A stretch of 64,000 bases of DNA from Undibacterium umbellatum (lineage in GTDB: Bacteria; Pseudomonadota; Gammaproteobacteria; Burkholderiales; Burkholderiaceae_D), in contig NZ_JACOFX010000002.1 in NCBI RefSeq assembly GCF_014284125.1, positions 310,001 through 374,000 of the forward strand, in the 5' to 3' direction. The translations under genes and the position numbers were made by a program. Shown here in pieces: positions 54,767-63,927 of this stretch (position 1 is the first letter of the stretch; each line of letters opens with the position of its first letter). The notes beneath the pieces were generated by a model. That model was not told the origin of the DNA, did not search any database, and saw nothing but the letters and a program-made list of their open reading frames with translations.

Positions 54767-55735
54767 TCAGATATGAATGGCGCTGGCGTCAGAAAATTGC
54801 TTGCGATAATTGCCCGGACTATTTGCCACGATGCGACGAAAATGGCGGCGCAGTGATTCTTCTGAACCAAAGCCCGCCAACTCGGCAACTTGTGGCAGGC
54901 TGGTGCCGGGGGATTCCAGTAATTCCTTGGCGATGGCAACCCGTTCGCGTATCAGCCATTCACCGGGGGCCAAGCCTGTACTGTCCTTGAAGTGACGTTG
55001 CAGGGTACGGGTACTCATCGCCGCTTTTTCTGCCATCGATGCCAGATTATGCGGCAGGGCAGGGTGGGCCCTGATCCAGTCCATCAGTTTGGCCAGGCGT
55101 GCATGTTCATCGCTGGGCATGGGACGGGGTACAAATTGTGCTTGGCCGCCTTCACGATGTGGTGGCACGACCAGGCGTTGTGCTACCAGGTTGGCCACTT
55201 TGGCACCATGATCCTTGCGTACCAGATGCAGCAACATGTCGAGACCCGCAGCAGAACCAGCAGAAGTCATGATCTGGCCCTGGTCCACATACAAGGAATT
55301 GGTCTGCACTTGAATATGTGGATAACGCTTGAGCAATTTTTCTGCATAACGCCAGTGTGTGGTGACGGTTTTGCCATCCAGTACGCCTGCCGCTGCCAAA
55401 ATGAATACACCAGAGCAGATGCTGCAAATGCGGGTGCCGCGCGCATGGGCATTACGGATTTTTTCGAGTAAGGCGGTTGGTGGCATTTCATCGGCATCGC
55501 GCCAGCCGGGAATGATGATGGTATCTGCCTTATCCAGCATCTCCAGGCCATGCGGTACTTCTACCGTGATGCCACCTGCGGCCCGTAATTTGCCAGTTTC
55601 CGCAGCGCAAACAGCGAAGTCATACCAGTCCACGCCCAGCTCAGGGCGCTGCAGGGCGAACAACTCTACCGTGCAGCCAAATTCAAAGGTGCATAGCTGA
55701 TCATAGGCAAGGGCGACAACGAGATGGGATTGCAT
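54767..55735 (-). CDS. GlxA/FtrA-type AraC-family regulator
   Basis: A 322-residue regulator with an N-terminal DJ-1/PfpI-like domain (about 5-190; ICSGVFILAAAGVLDGK with the central Cys) and a C-terminal AraC-type DNA-binding domain (about 215-315; MSTRTLQRHFKDSTGLAPGEWL and ELAGFGSEESLRRHFRR). This is the GlxA architecture; FtrA is the nearest relative by impression. It lies head to tail with the oxidoreductase gene 42 bases upstream on the same strand, which may be its partner. The effector is unknown. Confidence 0.9.
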   Translation of the reverse strand: MQSHLVVALAYDQLCTFEFGCTVELFALQRPELGVDWYDFAVCAAETGKLRAAGGITVEVPHGLEMLDKADTIIIPGWRDADEMPPTALLEKIRNAHARGTRICSICSGVFILAAAGVLDGKTVTTHWRYAEKLLKRYPHIQVQTNSLYVDQGQIMTSAGSAAGLDMLLHLVRKDHGAKVANLVAQRLVVPPHREGGQAQFVPRPMPSDEHARLAKLMDWIRAHPALPHNLASMAEKAAMSTRTLQRHFKDSTGLAPGEWLIRERVAIAKELLESPGTSLPQVAELAGFGSEESLRRHFRRIVANSPGNYRKQFSDASAIHI

Positions 55736-55776
55736 GGCGAGATATTACCGTAAACACGCATTGCGACATACAGTGT

Positions 55777-57057
55777 TTATTCGCGCATCCAGTCACGCAA
55801 TTCATAATACCAATAGGCGCATTGCGCAGCCATCAAGCCCAGGCTGCCAAAGCTGGGTGGCAAGCCATACTGCTCCAGTCCATCTGGCAAGGGCTGTTGG
55901 TTGGCAATCGCTTGAGCCACTACCTCGCCTGCCAGGGTAGTTGGTGCCACACCGTGACCACCAAAGCCCATGGCATACCATACCCCATTTGGCAGGCAAC
56001 CGATTTGCGGCATCTTGTGTTGGGCATAACTCATCAGGCCGCTCCAGGCATACTCCACTTTGCTGCCAGCCAGTTGCGGGTAGACTTTCAGCATGTCTTT
56101 GTATAACAAGGCAGCAACTTCTGCTGGCTGTCTTTCGCGTATGGAAATGCGGCCACCCCATAGCAGGCGGCTGTCAGACAGTGGCCGGTAATAATCAAAG
56201 GCAAAGCGGGTGTCATACACGGCGGCTGCGGTTTGCATGGCATTGGCTAATTTGTCCCCCAGTTTTTCTGTTGCCATGACATAGGTGGCGATAGGTAACA
56301 CCGAGCGCGCCAGTTGGGGATACAGGCTTTCTATATAGCCACCGCAACAGACGACGACATGCCTGGCCTTTACTATTCCATTGCTGGTGCGCACCAGTTT
56401 TTCGGCAGTGCCGGTTTCTATGGCGCTGACACGGCTTTGTTCAAATACACGTACAGCTTGTGAACTAAGTACCCTGGCCAGAGCTTGCGCATACTTAAGG
56501 GGGTGAAAATGAAAGGCATTTTTTTCATGCAAGGCACCAAAATATCTTTCACTGTGTAAGGCTGCACGGGTTTGCTCGTGCGACCAGGGCGTCCAGTCGA
56601 CCTCAAATTCACGCAACATGAATTCTCTTTGATCCTGCAATTTTCCGGCATCATCAAACCAGTTAGCCAGCACTACGCCGCTTTCGTTGATGTCGCAATC
56701 CATGTCATATTGTTTAATACGCTGGCGTATCAAGGCGACCGCATCCAGCGTCAACTGATATAAGCGGCGGGCAGATTCGCGGCCCACTTGTTTGATCAGG
56801 TCAGCATTGTCGAGGCTGAAGCCGCCAAACACAAAACCACCATTGCGGCCTGATGCGCCATGTCCAATTTGTTCTGCTTCCAGCAAGACAATATTGCTGA
56901 CACCACGTTCCACCAAGCCCAGCGCTGTCGCAAGCCCGGCAAAGCCGCCACCGATGATGCAGACTTCACATTCCAGATCTTCTTGCAAATGGGGGTAATC
57001 AGCAGACCGGGCTGTCGCCTGATAAAAAGTATGCGTCAGATTTTCTTGGGGAATCAT
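55777..57057 (-). CDS. FAD-dependent amine oxidoreductase (DAO family)
   Basis: A 426-residue FAD protein of the D-amino-acid oxidase fold, similar to gamma-glutamylputrescine oxidase (PuuB). It has CEVCIIGGGFAGLATALGLVERG near the N terminus (FAD motif), GASGRNGGFVFGGF (PuuB-type active-site loop), and YAWSGLMSYAQHKMPQIG and MGFGGHGVAPTTLAG at the C terminus. The ATG at 57057 is chosen; a TTG at 57087 adds ten residues. Substrate is uncertain: polyamine or amino acid derivative. Confidence 0.88.
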   Translation of the reverse strand: MIPQENLTHTFYQATARSADYPHLQEDLECEVCIIGGGFAGLATALGLVERGVSNIVLLEAEQIGHGASGRNGGFVFGGFSLDNADLIKQVGRESARRLYQLTLDAVALIRQRIKQYDMDCDINESGVVLANWFDDAGKLQDQREFMLREFEVDWTPWSHEQTRAALHSERYFGALHEKNAFHFHPLKYAQALARVLSSQAVRVFEQSRVSAIETGTAEKLVRTSNGIVKARHVVVCCGGYIESLYPQLARSVLPIATYVMATEKLGDKLANAMQTAAAVYDTRFAFDYYRPLSDSRLLWGGRISIRERQPAEVAALLYKDMLKVYPQLAGSKVEYAWSGLMSYAQHKMPQIGCLPNGVWYAMGFGGHGVAPTTLAGEVVAQAIANQQPLPDGLEQYGLPPSFGSLGLMAAQCAYWYYELRDWMRE

Positions 57058-57292
57058 GGCCTGGATAAAGCGACTAAAAGCCGCCAAGTTACACGTAACA
57101 ACATATGACTGGCAAGTCTGTTCTTCGGTATAGGGGGACTAGTTTACATTTGCTTTGGTGCCAATTACACTGTGCCATCACAATTCCCAAATTCTAGACA
57201 TCAACTTACTAAAGCTACTACAGCCTCCAACTGCGTGTGCAGGCCTGCTTACGGGATTTTGATGAAACTGAAAAATAAGCCCGGATTACCCC

Positions 57293-57529
57293 ATGCGCAA
57301 ATTGCCCGCACGCTATGCCGGATTGGTCATGCCTTTCCTCTTGTCGATATTGATGACCTTTATCGTGTCACTGATCAGCACCTTGCGCAGTGTAGGCCTG
57401 GTTGATCATTTCCTGCCGATCTGGATGGGCTCCTGGGCTTTGTCCTGGATGGTGGCATTTCCTACTTTGCTGCTGGTTTTGCCTCTGGTCAGGCGCATGA
57501 CCAGCTTGCTGGTCGAGGCACCACGCTAA
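57293..57529 (+). CDS. DUF2798 family small membrane protein
   Basis: A 78-residue protein with two membrane helices (about 10-30 and 45-65) joined by the IWMGSWALSWMVAFP segment typical of DUF2798. Function is unknown. It stands alone between two gaps. Confidence 0.8.
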   Translation: MRKLPARYAGLVMPFLLSILMTFIVSLISTLRSVGLVDHFLPIWMGSWALSWMVAFPTLLLVLPLVRRMTSLLVEAPR

Positions 57530-57740
57530 ATCTTCATCGGACAGTTTGATACATCAGGCATTTCTCACTGAGCGTTCGGATGCAAGTGCCTGTCGAGTCA
57601 GTTAGATCGGTAACATCTGCTTACAAGTCATTACCATTTGTCACGAATGTGGCATTGTGAACTTCATACTATTGCTTCTTGTAAACAGTTTCATCGCTAG
57701 TGCAGAGCTGCAAAGGCTCTCACCAGCTTAATTCGCAATA

Positions 57741-58397
57741 ATGAACACCGCATTTCTCCAGGTAGTAAAGGATCGCCAACTGGCTCATGAACTGAGACAG
57801 ATTGCCGATGACTTTGAAACTATCGATTTTTTCCAACAATACGGTAGCTGCTGTTTTGCCATGTCAGCCATGCTGACACAGTTGCTGACAGAAAAAGGTT
57901 ATCGCGCCAGAGTGCAAGGCTGCTATGCCGAAATCAAGCAAGACAATAATATTTTCTATGTAGGCTACAAAGGCTATGTTCAGGACAAGCAAAAGGAAGG
58001 CCATGCAGTCTGCATTGTGGAAGAGCAATATCTGATTGATTTTGGTTTAGGGGCTTTAAGAAAATTCCATGATAAAGATTTTAGCCATGCACTGGCTTGT
58101 GAAATCTCAGGCTTCAATACTGTCCTGGGTGATCTTGATCTTGACAGTGGCGCCAACATTAGCTGGCGCATAGACTGGATTTCACCCATGGTGGAACTGG
58201 AATTGCAGGCTCAGGTAGTGGCAGTAGAGCGAATACTAAATGATTATTACGATTTCCAGAAAAATCGCATGGCTTACTTGATCAAGAAATTATTTGTAAG
58301 CAAAAATGACGCTCCGCCCGATGCCACGCTGGCTATATTCAAAGCCATGAGGGAAAATAAAATGTGCGATATAGAACTGCTGGAGCTGGTTGAATAG
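57741..58397 (+). CDS. Uncharacterised protein with a possible Cys-His-Asp site
   Basis: A 218-residue soluble protein that I do not recognise. It has GSCCFAMSAMLTQLL (Cys37/Cys38 at the start of a helix), GHAVCIVEEQYLIDFGLG (His88 and Asp100 on following strands). This order, Cys on a helix then His then Asp on strands, is that of the transglutaminase/arylamine acetyltransferase fold. A thiol hydrolase or transferase is therefore possible but not shown. It has no signal peptide. It converges on the arsR gene with a gap of seven bases. Confidence 0.6.
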   Translation: MNTAFLQVVKDRQLAHELRQIADDFETIDFFQQYGSCCFAMSAMLTQLLTEKGYRARVQGCYAEIKQDNNIFYVGYKGYVQDKQKEGHAVCIVEEQYLIDFGLGALRKFHDKDFSHALACEISGFNTVLGDLDLDSGANISWRIDWISPMVELELQAQVVAVERILNDYYDFQKNRMAYLIKKLFVSKNDAPPDATLAIFKAMRENKMCDIELLELVE

Positions 58398-58404
58398 TTT
58401 GGCA

Positions 58405-58725
58405 CTATTTAATTTCCAGTTTTTTCTGCGCAGCCAAAGCCTTGCTTTCTTTTTTCAGGGCTTTGGATACCGGGCATACTGCCTGCATAAACGAGGCCAG
58501 GGTATTGGCCAGGTTATCTCCCTGCAAGCGATAAAAAACAAATTGCCCTCGCTTGTCGCTGACGATTAGTCCTGCCGACTCCAGTATCCGCAAATGCTTG
58601 GACAATGAAGGCTTGGTCATCTCGAAGCGCGCAGCAATGTCACCGGCAGACAATTCAGTCTCCGATAAATAAGCCAGAATTTTCCGGCGTGGCGTGGATG
58701 CCAGGGCTTCAAAAACTTTTTCCAT
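58405..58725 (-). CDS. ArsR-family transcriptional regulator
   Basis: A 106-residue winged helix-turn-helix repressor with FEALASTPRRKILAYLSETELSAGDIA and KPSLSKHLRILESAGLIVSDKRGQFVFYRL. It has the SdpR/PadR-like type without the ELCVCDL metal site, so it is not an arsenic or zinc sensor. It is divergent from the DCC-family gene, which is its likely target. Confidence 0.88.
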   Translation of the reverse strand: MEKVFEALASTPRRKILAYLSETELSAGDIAARFEMTKPSLSKHLRILESAGLIVSDKRGQFVFYRLQGDNLANTLASFMQAVCPVSKALKKESKALAAQKKLEIK

Positions 58726-58780
58726 ATTCAGTAAATTAAAACAGATATTCCATCATAGCACTTAGCATGAAATCGGTGAA

Positions 58781-58811
58781 GTTAATTAGATAATTAGGCA
58801 TTTAGCTAAAT
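58781..58811. promoter_or_regulatory. Candidate ArsR operator: repeated ATTAG and palindrome
   Basis: The palindrome ATTTAGCTAAAT (58800-58811) is preceded by two AATTAG units at 8-9 base steps. It lies between the divergent arsR and DCC genes. Confidence 0.5.
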
Positions 58812-58858
58812 ATAGTTTATGCTTGTTTCATGAGTTTTACATTGATGAGTTAGACATC

Positions 58859-59236
58859 ATGGATGCCGAGAAAAACATAACAGCGACTACCACGGTTTAC
58901 TACAATAGTGCTTGCCCAGTCTGCGATGCTGGCATACGCGACCAGCGTCAGCGCATGCAGACATGTCAGATTAACTGGGTCGATGTTCATACCCAACCAG
59001 AGGCAATCAACGAAATCAATATTGAACTGGAGGTCGTGCGTGAGCGCCTGCATGTGCGAAATGCCAATGGCGAGATATTGTTGGGTGAGCAGGCATTGGC
59101 CGCAATCTGGACGCAGACCAAAGGCAGACGCTGGCTGGCCTGGCTGACATTGCGACTCAGCTTCTTTACCCGGCCCATGTACAACTTTGTCGCCAGACAG
59201 CTCTACCGCTGGAATCGCAGGCGCGGCCACTGGTAG
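58859..59236 (+). CDS. DCC-family (DUF393) thiol-disulfide oxidoreductase-like protein
   Basis: A 125-residue protein with VYYNSACPVCDAGIRDQRQ near the N terminus and a C-terminal TLRLSFFTRPMYNFVARQLYRWN segment typical of the family. The usual DxxCPxC motif appears as SACPVC, so the Asp of the DCC name is replaced but both cysteines remain. The start at 58859 is chosen over 58823. It is followed by ubiG after 32 bases and probably is cotranscribed with it. Confidence 0.82.
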   Translation: MDAEKNITATTTVYYNSACPVCDAGIRDQRQRMQTCQINWVDVHTQPEAINEINIELEVVRERLHVRNANGEILLGEQALAAIWTQTKGRRWLAWLTLRLSFFTRPMYNFVARQLYRWNRRRGHW

Positions 59237-59268
59237 ATAACAAAATTCATTTCCCCGTGGAGAACACG

Positions 59269-60018
59269 ATGAACACAATCGACATCATGGAAAACAACGC
59301 AGATCCCGCCGAATTGGCGCGCTTCAATAAGCTGGCAAGTCGCTGGTGGGACGAAAATTCAGAGTTCAAACCCCTGCACAGGATAAATCCGCACCGGCTT
59401 GAATGGATAAACAGTCTTGCACAGCTTTCTGGGAAACAGGTGCTGGATGTAGGTTGTGGCGGTGGCATACTGGCAGAATCCATGGCACGTAAGGGTGCGC
59501 AAGTCACTGGCATAGACCTGGCGGACAAGCCGCTGCAGATAGCACAATGGCATGCGCAAGGCCAGGACGTGGATGTGTGCTACGCCAAAAGCAGTGCAGA
59601 AACCTGGGCGCAACAGCATGCGGGGCAATATGATCTCATCACCTGCATGGAAATGCTGGAACATGTACCATCTCCGGCAGCCGTCATTCAGGCTTGTGCC
59701 GATATGGTGAAACCTGGTGGTTGGGTATTTTTTTCCACGATTAACCGCAATCCGCTCAGTTATGTGCTGGCAATAGTAGCAGTTGAATATATCTTGCGCA
59801 TACTGCCACGCGGCACGCATCAACATGCGCGCTTTATCAAACCTGCGGAGTTACTGGACATGGCAAATACGTCTGGCCTGGTCCTGCACGAGCAGCGTGG
59901 CCTGGGCTACAACCCATTGACGCAAACCTTCCGTCTGCATGGATTTATGGGCGTCGGTTATTTGCTGGCTATGCAGAAGCCATTGCAGGTTTCAGGTCCA
60001 ACAAGCCAGAGTAGCTGA
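59269..60018 (+). CDS. ubiG: Ubiquinone biosynthesis O-methyltransferase
   Basis: UbiG makes both O-methyl transfers of ubiquinone synthesis. The 249-residue SAM-dependent enzyme shows FNKLASRWWDENSEFKPLHRINPHRL (family N terminus), VLDVGCGGGILAESMA (SAM site), and TCMEMLEHVPSP. The start at 59269 has GGAG upstream (GTGGAGAACACG). It is away from ubiUVT but belongs to the same pathway. Its last 50 bases overlap the converging DUF4166 gene. Confidence 0.95.
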   Translation: MNTIDIMENNADPAELARFNKLASRWWDENSEFKPLHRINPHRLEWINSLAQLSGKQVLDVGCGGGILAESMARKGAQVTGIDLADKPLQIAQWHAQGQDVDVCYAKSSAETWAQQHAGQYDLITCMEMLEHVPSPAAVIQACADMVKPGGWVFFSTINRNPLSYVLAIVAVEYILRILPRGTHQHARFIKPAELLDMANTSGLVLHEQRGLGYNPLTQTFRLHGFMGVGYLLAMQKPLQVSGPTSQSS

Positions 60019-60574
60019 ACAGCTCACCGAGACCAGGCATGACAAAGCCCACATAAAAGGCATAGCGCCCGTCTTCTATGCATTTGTAGGCTTTCGATTG
60101 CGGGAACAGTCGCACCGGTATTGGTACACCATGCAAGCTGGCCCCGAGTATGCGCCAATTCCAGCCCCCGCCTTTGAGGATATCGACTGTCAGCCGGAAA
60201 TGCATGAGCCCGGTACTCTCCTGCCAATAGCCGTGTGGATAATGACCGTACGGCACAAATTCAGACACCAGGTCTTGCGAAGCACCGTCAGGCCCGATGA
60301 ATTGCCTGGCCCAGACCAGTTTGCCTGCTTGATGGCTGATGCTGACTTTATAACCAGTTTGCACATTCCGGGTCGGCACCCCTAGTTTTTTTGCCAGCCT
60401 ACGGCCCAGGAAGCCAGCCAGGCCCTTGCCCAGTGTGACATCGATCTCGCCTTCCAGTGTGCCACCCTGGATATGCAATTGCTGTAAAAGGGGATGCAAG
60501 TCTTGAAAAGCGTCGCCAAACAAGGCTTGTGTCGAGTTTATTTTGGGATTAGGGGTAAGGTTTTCTGTCAGCAT
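59969..60574 (-). CDS. DUF4166 family protein
   Basis: A 201-residue soluble protein of the DUF4166 type: LFGDAFQDLHPLLQQLHI at the N terminus, GKGLAGFLGRRLAKKLGVP near 50, and RLTVDILKGGGWNWRILGASLHGVPIPVRL near 130. Function is unknown; in other species such domains lie at the C terminus of saccharopine-dehydrogenase-like proteins. It overlaps the ubiG 3' end on the opposite strand by 50 bases. Confidence 0.8.
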   Translation of the reverse strand: MLTENLTPNPKINSTQALFGDAFQDLHPLLQQLHIQGGTLEGEIDVTLGKGLAGFLGRRLAKKLGVPTRNVQTGYKVSISHQAGKLVWARQFIGPDGASQDLVSEFVPYGHYPHGYWQESTGLMHFRLTVDILKGGGWNWRILGASLHGVPIPVRLFPQSKAYKCIEDGRYAFYVGFVMPGLGELFSYSGLLDLKPAMASA

Positions 60575-60789
60575 GCGGCTATTGTAAATCTGAAATCAAA
60601 AAACCGTATTTCTTCATCAGGATGCCTACATTTGCTTTTTCTTGCACCGTAAATTGTGGCCTGATCTGGCAAAACCGATGTTCTGCTTCTTTTTTGCCCT
60701 CTCTGGCATTAAAATCCCGCACCAAACACATATTTTGCAGATGCCTTTAGCGCCATACATGCAGGCGCTGCTACAAGAAAGTACAAGAC

Positions 60790-62199
60790 ATGGTTTTTAG
60801 TACGGTTACCTTTCTATTTTATTTCTTACCGATATTCATCGTCTTGTACTTTGCGCTGCCATTTCGCCAAATGCGCAATATGATCTTGCTGGTCGCCAGC
60901 CTGATCTTTTATGCCTGGGGCGAACCAAAAAATTTACCATTACTGCTGATTTCCATTTTGCTCAATTATGTGTGTGGGCTAGGCGTGGGCAAGGCCCAGG
61001 AAAAAGGAGGTACAGGCAAAGCCATCTTCATCGCAGGCATCGCTTTTAATCTGGTATTGCTGGCCTACTTCAAATACTTTAATTTTGCCTTGAACAGTCT
61101 TGTCGCCGTGCTGGGTAAACTGGGCTTCACCATGCCAGAGGTAGATGCAGTTACCCTGCCTTTGGGAATATCCTTCTTTTCTTTTCATGCAATTTCCTAT
61201 CTGGTGGACGTCTATCGCAAAAAGACCAGGCATGAAAAAGACCTGTTTGCACTATCCATGTATATCACCATGTTCCCGCAATTGATTGCCGGGCCCATCA
61301 TACGTTTTTCCACTATCGCCAGGCAATTGCACCAGCGCCACCATACTTTGCGCCGGGTGGAGCTGGGTATCAAGATATTCGTCCTTGGCCTGGCGCAAAA
61401 AGTCTTGATTGCCAATAGCGTCGCCTTGCCAGCAGACCAGATATTTTCATTGGCACCAGAAGCCCTGGGTATGGCCAGTGCCTGGCTGGGCATCACTTGC
61501 TATACCTTGCAAATCTATTTTGACTTCTTTGGGTATTCAAATATGGCGATAGGCCTGGGCCTGGTCACTGGCTTTACTTTTCCGCGTAATTTCAATTACC
61601 CCTATATCGCCCAATCGATCACTGAATTCTGGCAGCGCTGGCATCTCAGCCTGTCGCGCTGGTTCCGTGATTATCTGTATATACCACTGGGCGGTAACCG
61701 CGGCTCCAGCATGGCTACTTACCGTAATTTGTTTATCGTGTTTTTCCTGTGTGGATTATGGCATGGTGCGAGCTGGACTTTTGTTGTCTGGGGCTTATAT
61801 CACGGCAGCTTCCTGGTGCTGGAACGTATAGGCTTGCAAAAAGCCATGGCGGGTTTGCCAACGCCGTTCAGACACGTCTATACCGTCCTGGTCGTGATGG
61901 TGGGCTGGGTATTCTTCCGCTGTGACAGTTTTACACAAGCCCTGCACTACCTGGCGGCCATGCTTGGTGGCATGCCTGCAGACAATGCGCTCGCACCCGT
62001 CATGAGCTTCATGAATGGCACCGTTATTACAGGCCTGGTCGCAGGGGTACTGGTATCGACACCCCTCTTGCAAGCATTGAACAAGCCACAAGCCCCTGCC
62101 AAGGTGTTTGCACCCGTGATCAGCCTGATGTTGTTCCTGTTGTCAGCAACCAGCCTGGCGACGGGAGCATACAATCCTTTCATCTACTTCCGTTTCTGA
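60790..62199 (+). CDS. MBOAT O-acyltransferase (AlgI-like)
   Basis: A 469-residue membrane O-acyltransferase with about eleven helices, which passes acetyl groups from the cytoplasm to periplasmic AlgJ/AlgX-type proteins. Family marks are the opening FSTVTFLFYFLPIFIVLYF, LPLGISFFSFHAISYLVDVY, SITEFWQRWHLSLSRWFRDYLYIPLGG with its His, and GLWHGASWTFVVWGLYHG with the catalytic His. It is followed by an AlgJ-like gene. The AlgX/AlgF-like genes at 44.7-46.9 kb lack an AlgI of their own, so this protein may serve both. Confidence 0.93.
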   Translation: MVFSTVTFLFYFLPIFIVLYFALPFRQMRNMILLVASLIFYAWGEPKNLPLLLISILLNYVCGLGVGKAQEKGGTGKAIFIAGIAFNLVLLAYFKYFNFALNSLVAVLGKLGFTMPEVDAVTLPLGISFFSFHAISYLVDVYRKKTRHEKDLFALSMYITMFPQLIAGPIIRFSTIARQLHQRHHTLRRVELGIKIFVLGLAQKVLIANSVALPADQIFSLAPEALGMASAWLGITCYTLQIYFDFFGYSNMAIGLGLVTGFTFPRNFNYPYIAQSITEFWQRWHLSLSRWFRDYLYIPLGGNRGSSMATYRNLFIVFFLCGLWHGASWTFVVWGLYHGSFLVLERIGLQKAMAGLPTPFRHVYTVLVVMVGWVFFRCDSFTQALHYLAAMLGGMPADNALAPVMSFMNGTVITGLVAGVLVSTPLLQALNKPQAPAKVFAPVISLMLFLLSATSLATGAYNPFIYFRF

Positions 62200-62214
62200 G
62201 GCTGGCCTACTACC

Positions 62215-63456
62215 ATGCATTATTTCAGCCCATCCAGCCCATCCAGCTCTTCTAGTTTTCAGGCCGCAACAAAAAAACGTCTTTACGGGCGCATCATTTA
62301 TTTGCTGGCTATCTTTGGCATCTTGCTGACGCCAGCCCTGGTCCATATGAGTGGTAAACTGCAAGGCCCGGGTATAGAAAACCGTGCACTCGCCACCAAG
62401 CCGGCATTACCCAGGACATGGTCGGAAACCTTGAAATTCCCGGCGGCAGTCGATAGCTATCTCAATGATAATTTCGGCCTCAGAAATAATCTGGTGGCAT
62501 GGAATAACCAACTGCGCTATCACGTGCTTGGCGATATCAATGCGGTGCAACTGACTGCCGGTAAAGATGGCTACATCTTCTTCAATTCGCACGCTGCCAA
62601 TACTCCCTTGGGCATGATACATTTTTTGTGCGGGAAAAACGTCGGAGAGAAAGACCGGGCAGAGATAGTCAGGACCGCAACTGACTTCATGCAAATGGCT
62701 GTACAGGTCAAAGCAGAGAGTTATCTGTTACTGGTGCCGACCAAGCCAGTAGTCTATGCAGATAAATTACCAGACTGGCTGCAACAGCAATGTGCGCAAT
62801 ACACGCCCAGCTTGCCGGGCATCATAGCCGCACTCAAGTCCTTGCCGGAACTGAAAGATAAAATCATTTATCCGCTGGCAGAAATGCAGGCGTTCAAGAA
62901 AAGCATGGCTGTATTTCCAAAGAATACCTTTCACTGGACAGGCAGTGGCCCGCAACCTGTAGCACAACTGGTCGCAGAAAATTACCTGCACCACAAAAGG
63001 CTGGTGACACTGACGAGCAATCTGCATGATGTCCCATCCGATATACAGCAATTTTTGCCTGGGGTAGCGCTGACTGTACCTACCCATGATCCTGATTATG
63101 TCAAAGCGGGCATCGTTGCTTGCCTTGGTGTTGCCTGCTTCCCTGAGTTTATCGAGACGGCCAGCAAGATAGGAGATGTCTCACGCTATCGCCATCGCGA
63201 TAGTCGAGGCCCTAAACTGCTCCTGATTTCAGATTCATTCGGTCAGGGCGTCGCAGGCTTCTTTTCAGAATATTATGGCGAAGTCTGGCATGTGTCTTTA
63301 AATAGCATCAATCAACTCAGTGATAAAGAGCAAGCCAGCTTCAAACAGATTTTGCTCAAAGAATACGCCCCTGACCAGATACTGTATGTCTTCCACGATG
63401 CAGCAGTCTCTTATTTCGATAGAAATGGCAGCATCCTGTTAAAGGCAGGTCAATAA
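62215..63456 (+). CDS. AlgJ-like O-acetyltransferase, possibly altered active site
   Basis: A 413-residue protein with one N-terminal signal-anchor helix (about 25-45) and an SGNH-type domain like AlgJ. The family segments are RALATKPALP, VDSYLNDNFGLRNNLV, YLLLVPTKPVVYADKLP, and ISDSFGQG with the candidate Ser (near 340). The DxHW motif reads NTFHWTGSG, with Thr or Asn at the Asp place, so activity may be changed, or the Asp is supplied elsewhere. It follows the AlgI-like gene by 15 bases and is surely in one operon with it. Confidence 0.85.
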   Translation: MHYFSPSSPSSSSSFQAATKKRLYGRIIYLLAIFGILLTPALVHMSGKLQGPGIENRALATKPALPRTWSETLKFPAAVDSYLNDNFGLRNNLVAWNNQLRYHVLGDINAVQLTAGKDGYIFFNSHAANTPLGMIHFLCGKNVGEKDRAEIVRTATDFMQMAVQVKAESYLLLVPTKPVVYADKLPDWLQQQCAQYTPSLPGIIAALKSLPELKDKIIYPLAEMQAFKKSMAVFPKNTFHWTGSGPQPVAQLVAENYLHHKRLVTLTSNLHDVPSDIQQFLPGVALTVPTHDPDYVKAGIVACLGVACFPEFIETASKIGDVSRYRHRDSRGPKLLLISDSFGQGVAGFFSEYYGEVWHVSLNSINQLSDKEQASFKQILLKEYAPDQILYVFHDAAVSYFDRNGSILLKAGQ

Positions 63457-63927
63457 TTTCTATTATTGTGGCAGCCCGTCCAGACAGCCACTGTATGTTC
63501 GCACAACATAGCAGAACTCATTTCATAAATAGAGGTGAGATGCGTTTGCCTCATAAAGTGGGCTGGCCAATGGTAAAACTATGGACGAGGCAGTCAATAT
63601 CGGATCTATTGACAACGAATCCAACGCAGTCCAGCCTGCGTTATTAGGCAAGCCCTCCGGGAACTGGCGATTCGGGCGCATTGCTACCTTGCGCCGCTTG
63701 CTAAGGCACCAGCCTTAGCTGCGCGTCACGCCTTGCACTGCATCCCGAATCGCCTTGCTCGCTCCAGGCCTTTGCCCTGCCCATTTCTTCCAGTCCTACA
63801 AAACGGCGGTCCCGTGTCCTATATCTGGGTACCTGGCGCGCTGTTACGATACATTCCATGCCTCTGCATTAGTGATTTGAAAAATTAATCAGGCTAATCA
63901 GTTCTTTTTTTTAATAAAGGAAACATC
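63457..63927. other. Gap with a nested palindrome
   Basis: This 471-base gap has no gene. Its middle holds the large imperfect palindrome listed separately. The last 30 bases give AT-rich sequence and the ribosome site (AAAGGA) of the next gene. Confidence 0.6.
63640..63785. repeat. Large imperfect palindromic element
   Basis: Outer arms GGCGATTCGGG (63666-63676) and CCCGAATCGCC (63744-63754) enclose an inner hairpin GCTAAGGC-ACCA-GCCTTAGC (63700-63719). The sequence is more G+C-rich than its flanks. It looks like a REP/MITE-type intergenic repeat; no other copy is in the window. Confidence 0.6.

Noticed and set aside
54670..54990. Plus-strand frame with a good ribosome-binding site before its ATG
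   Set aside because: Most of it is antisense to the 3' end of the GlxA-type regulator gene and its protein has no family-like pattern.
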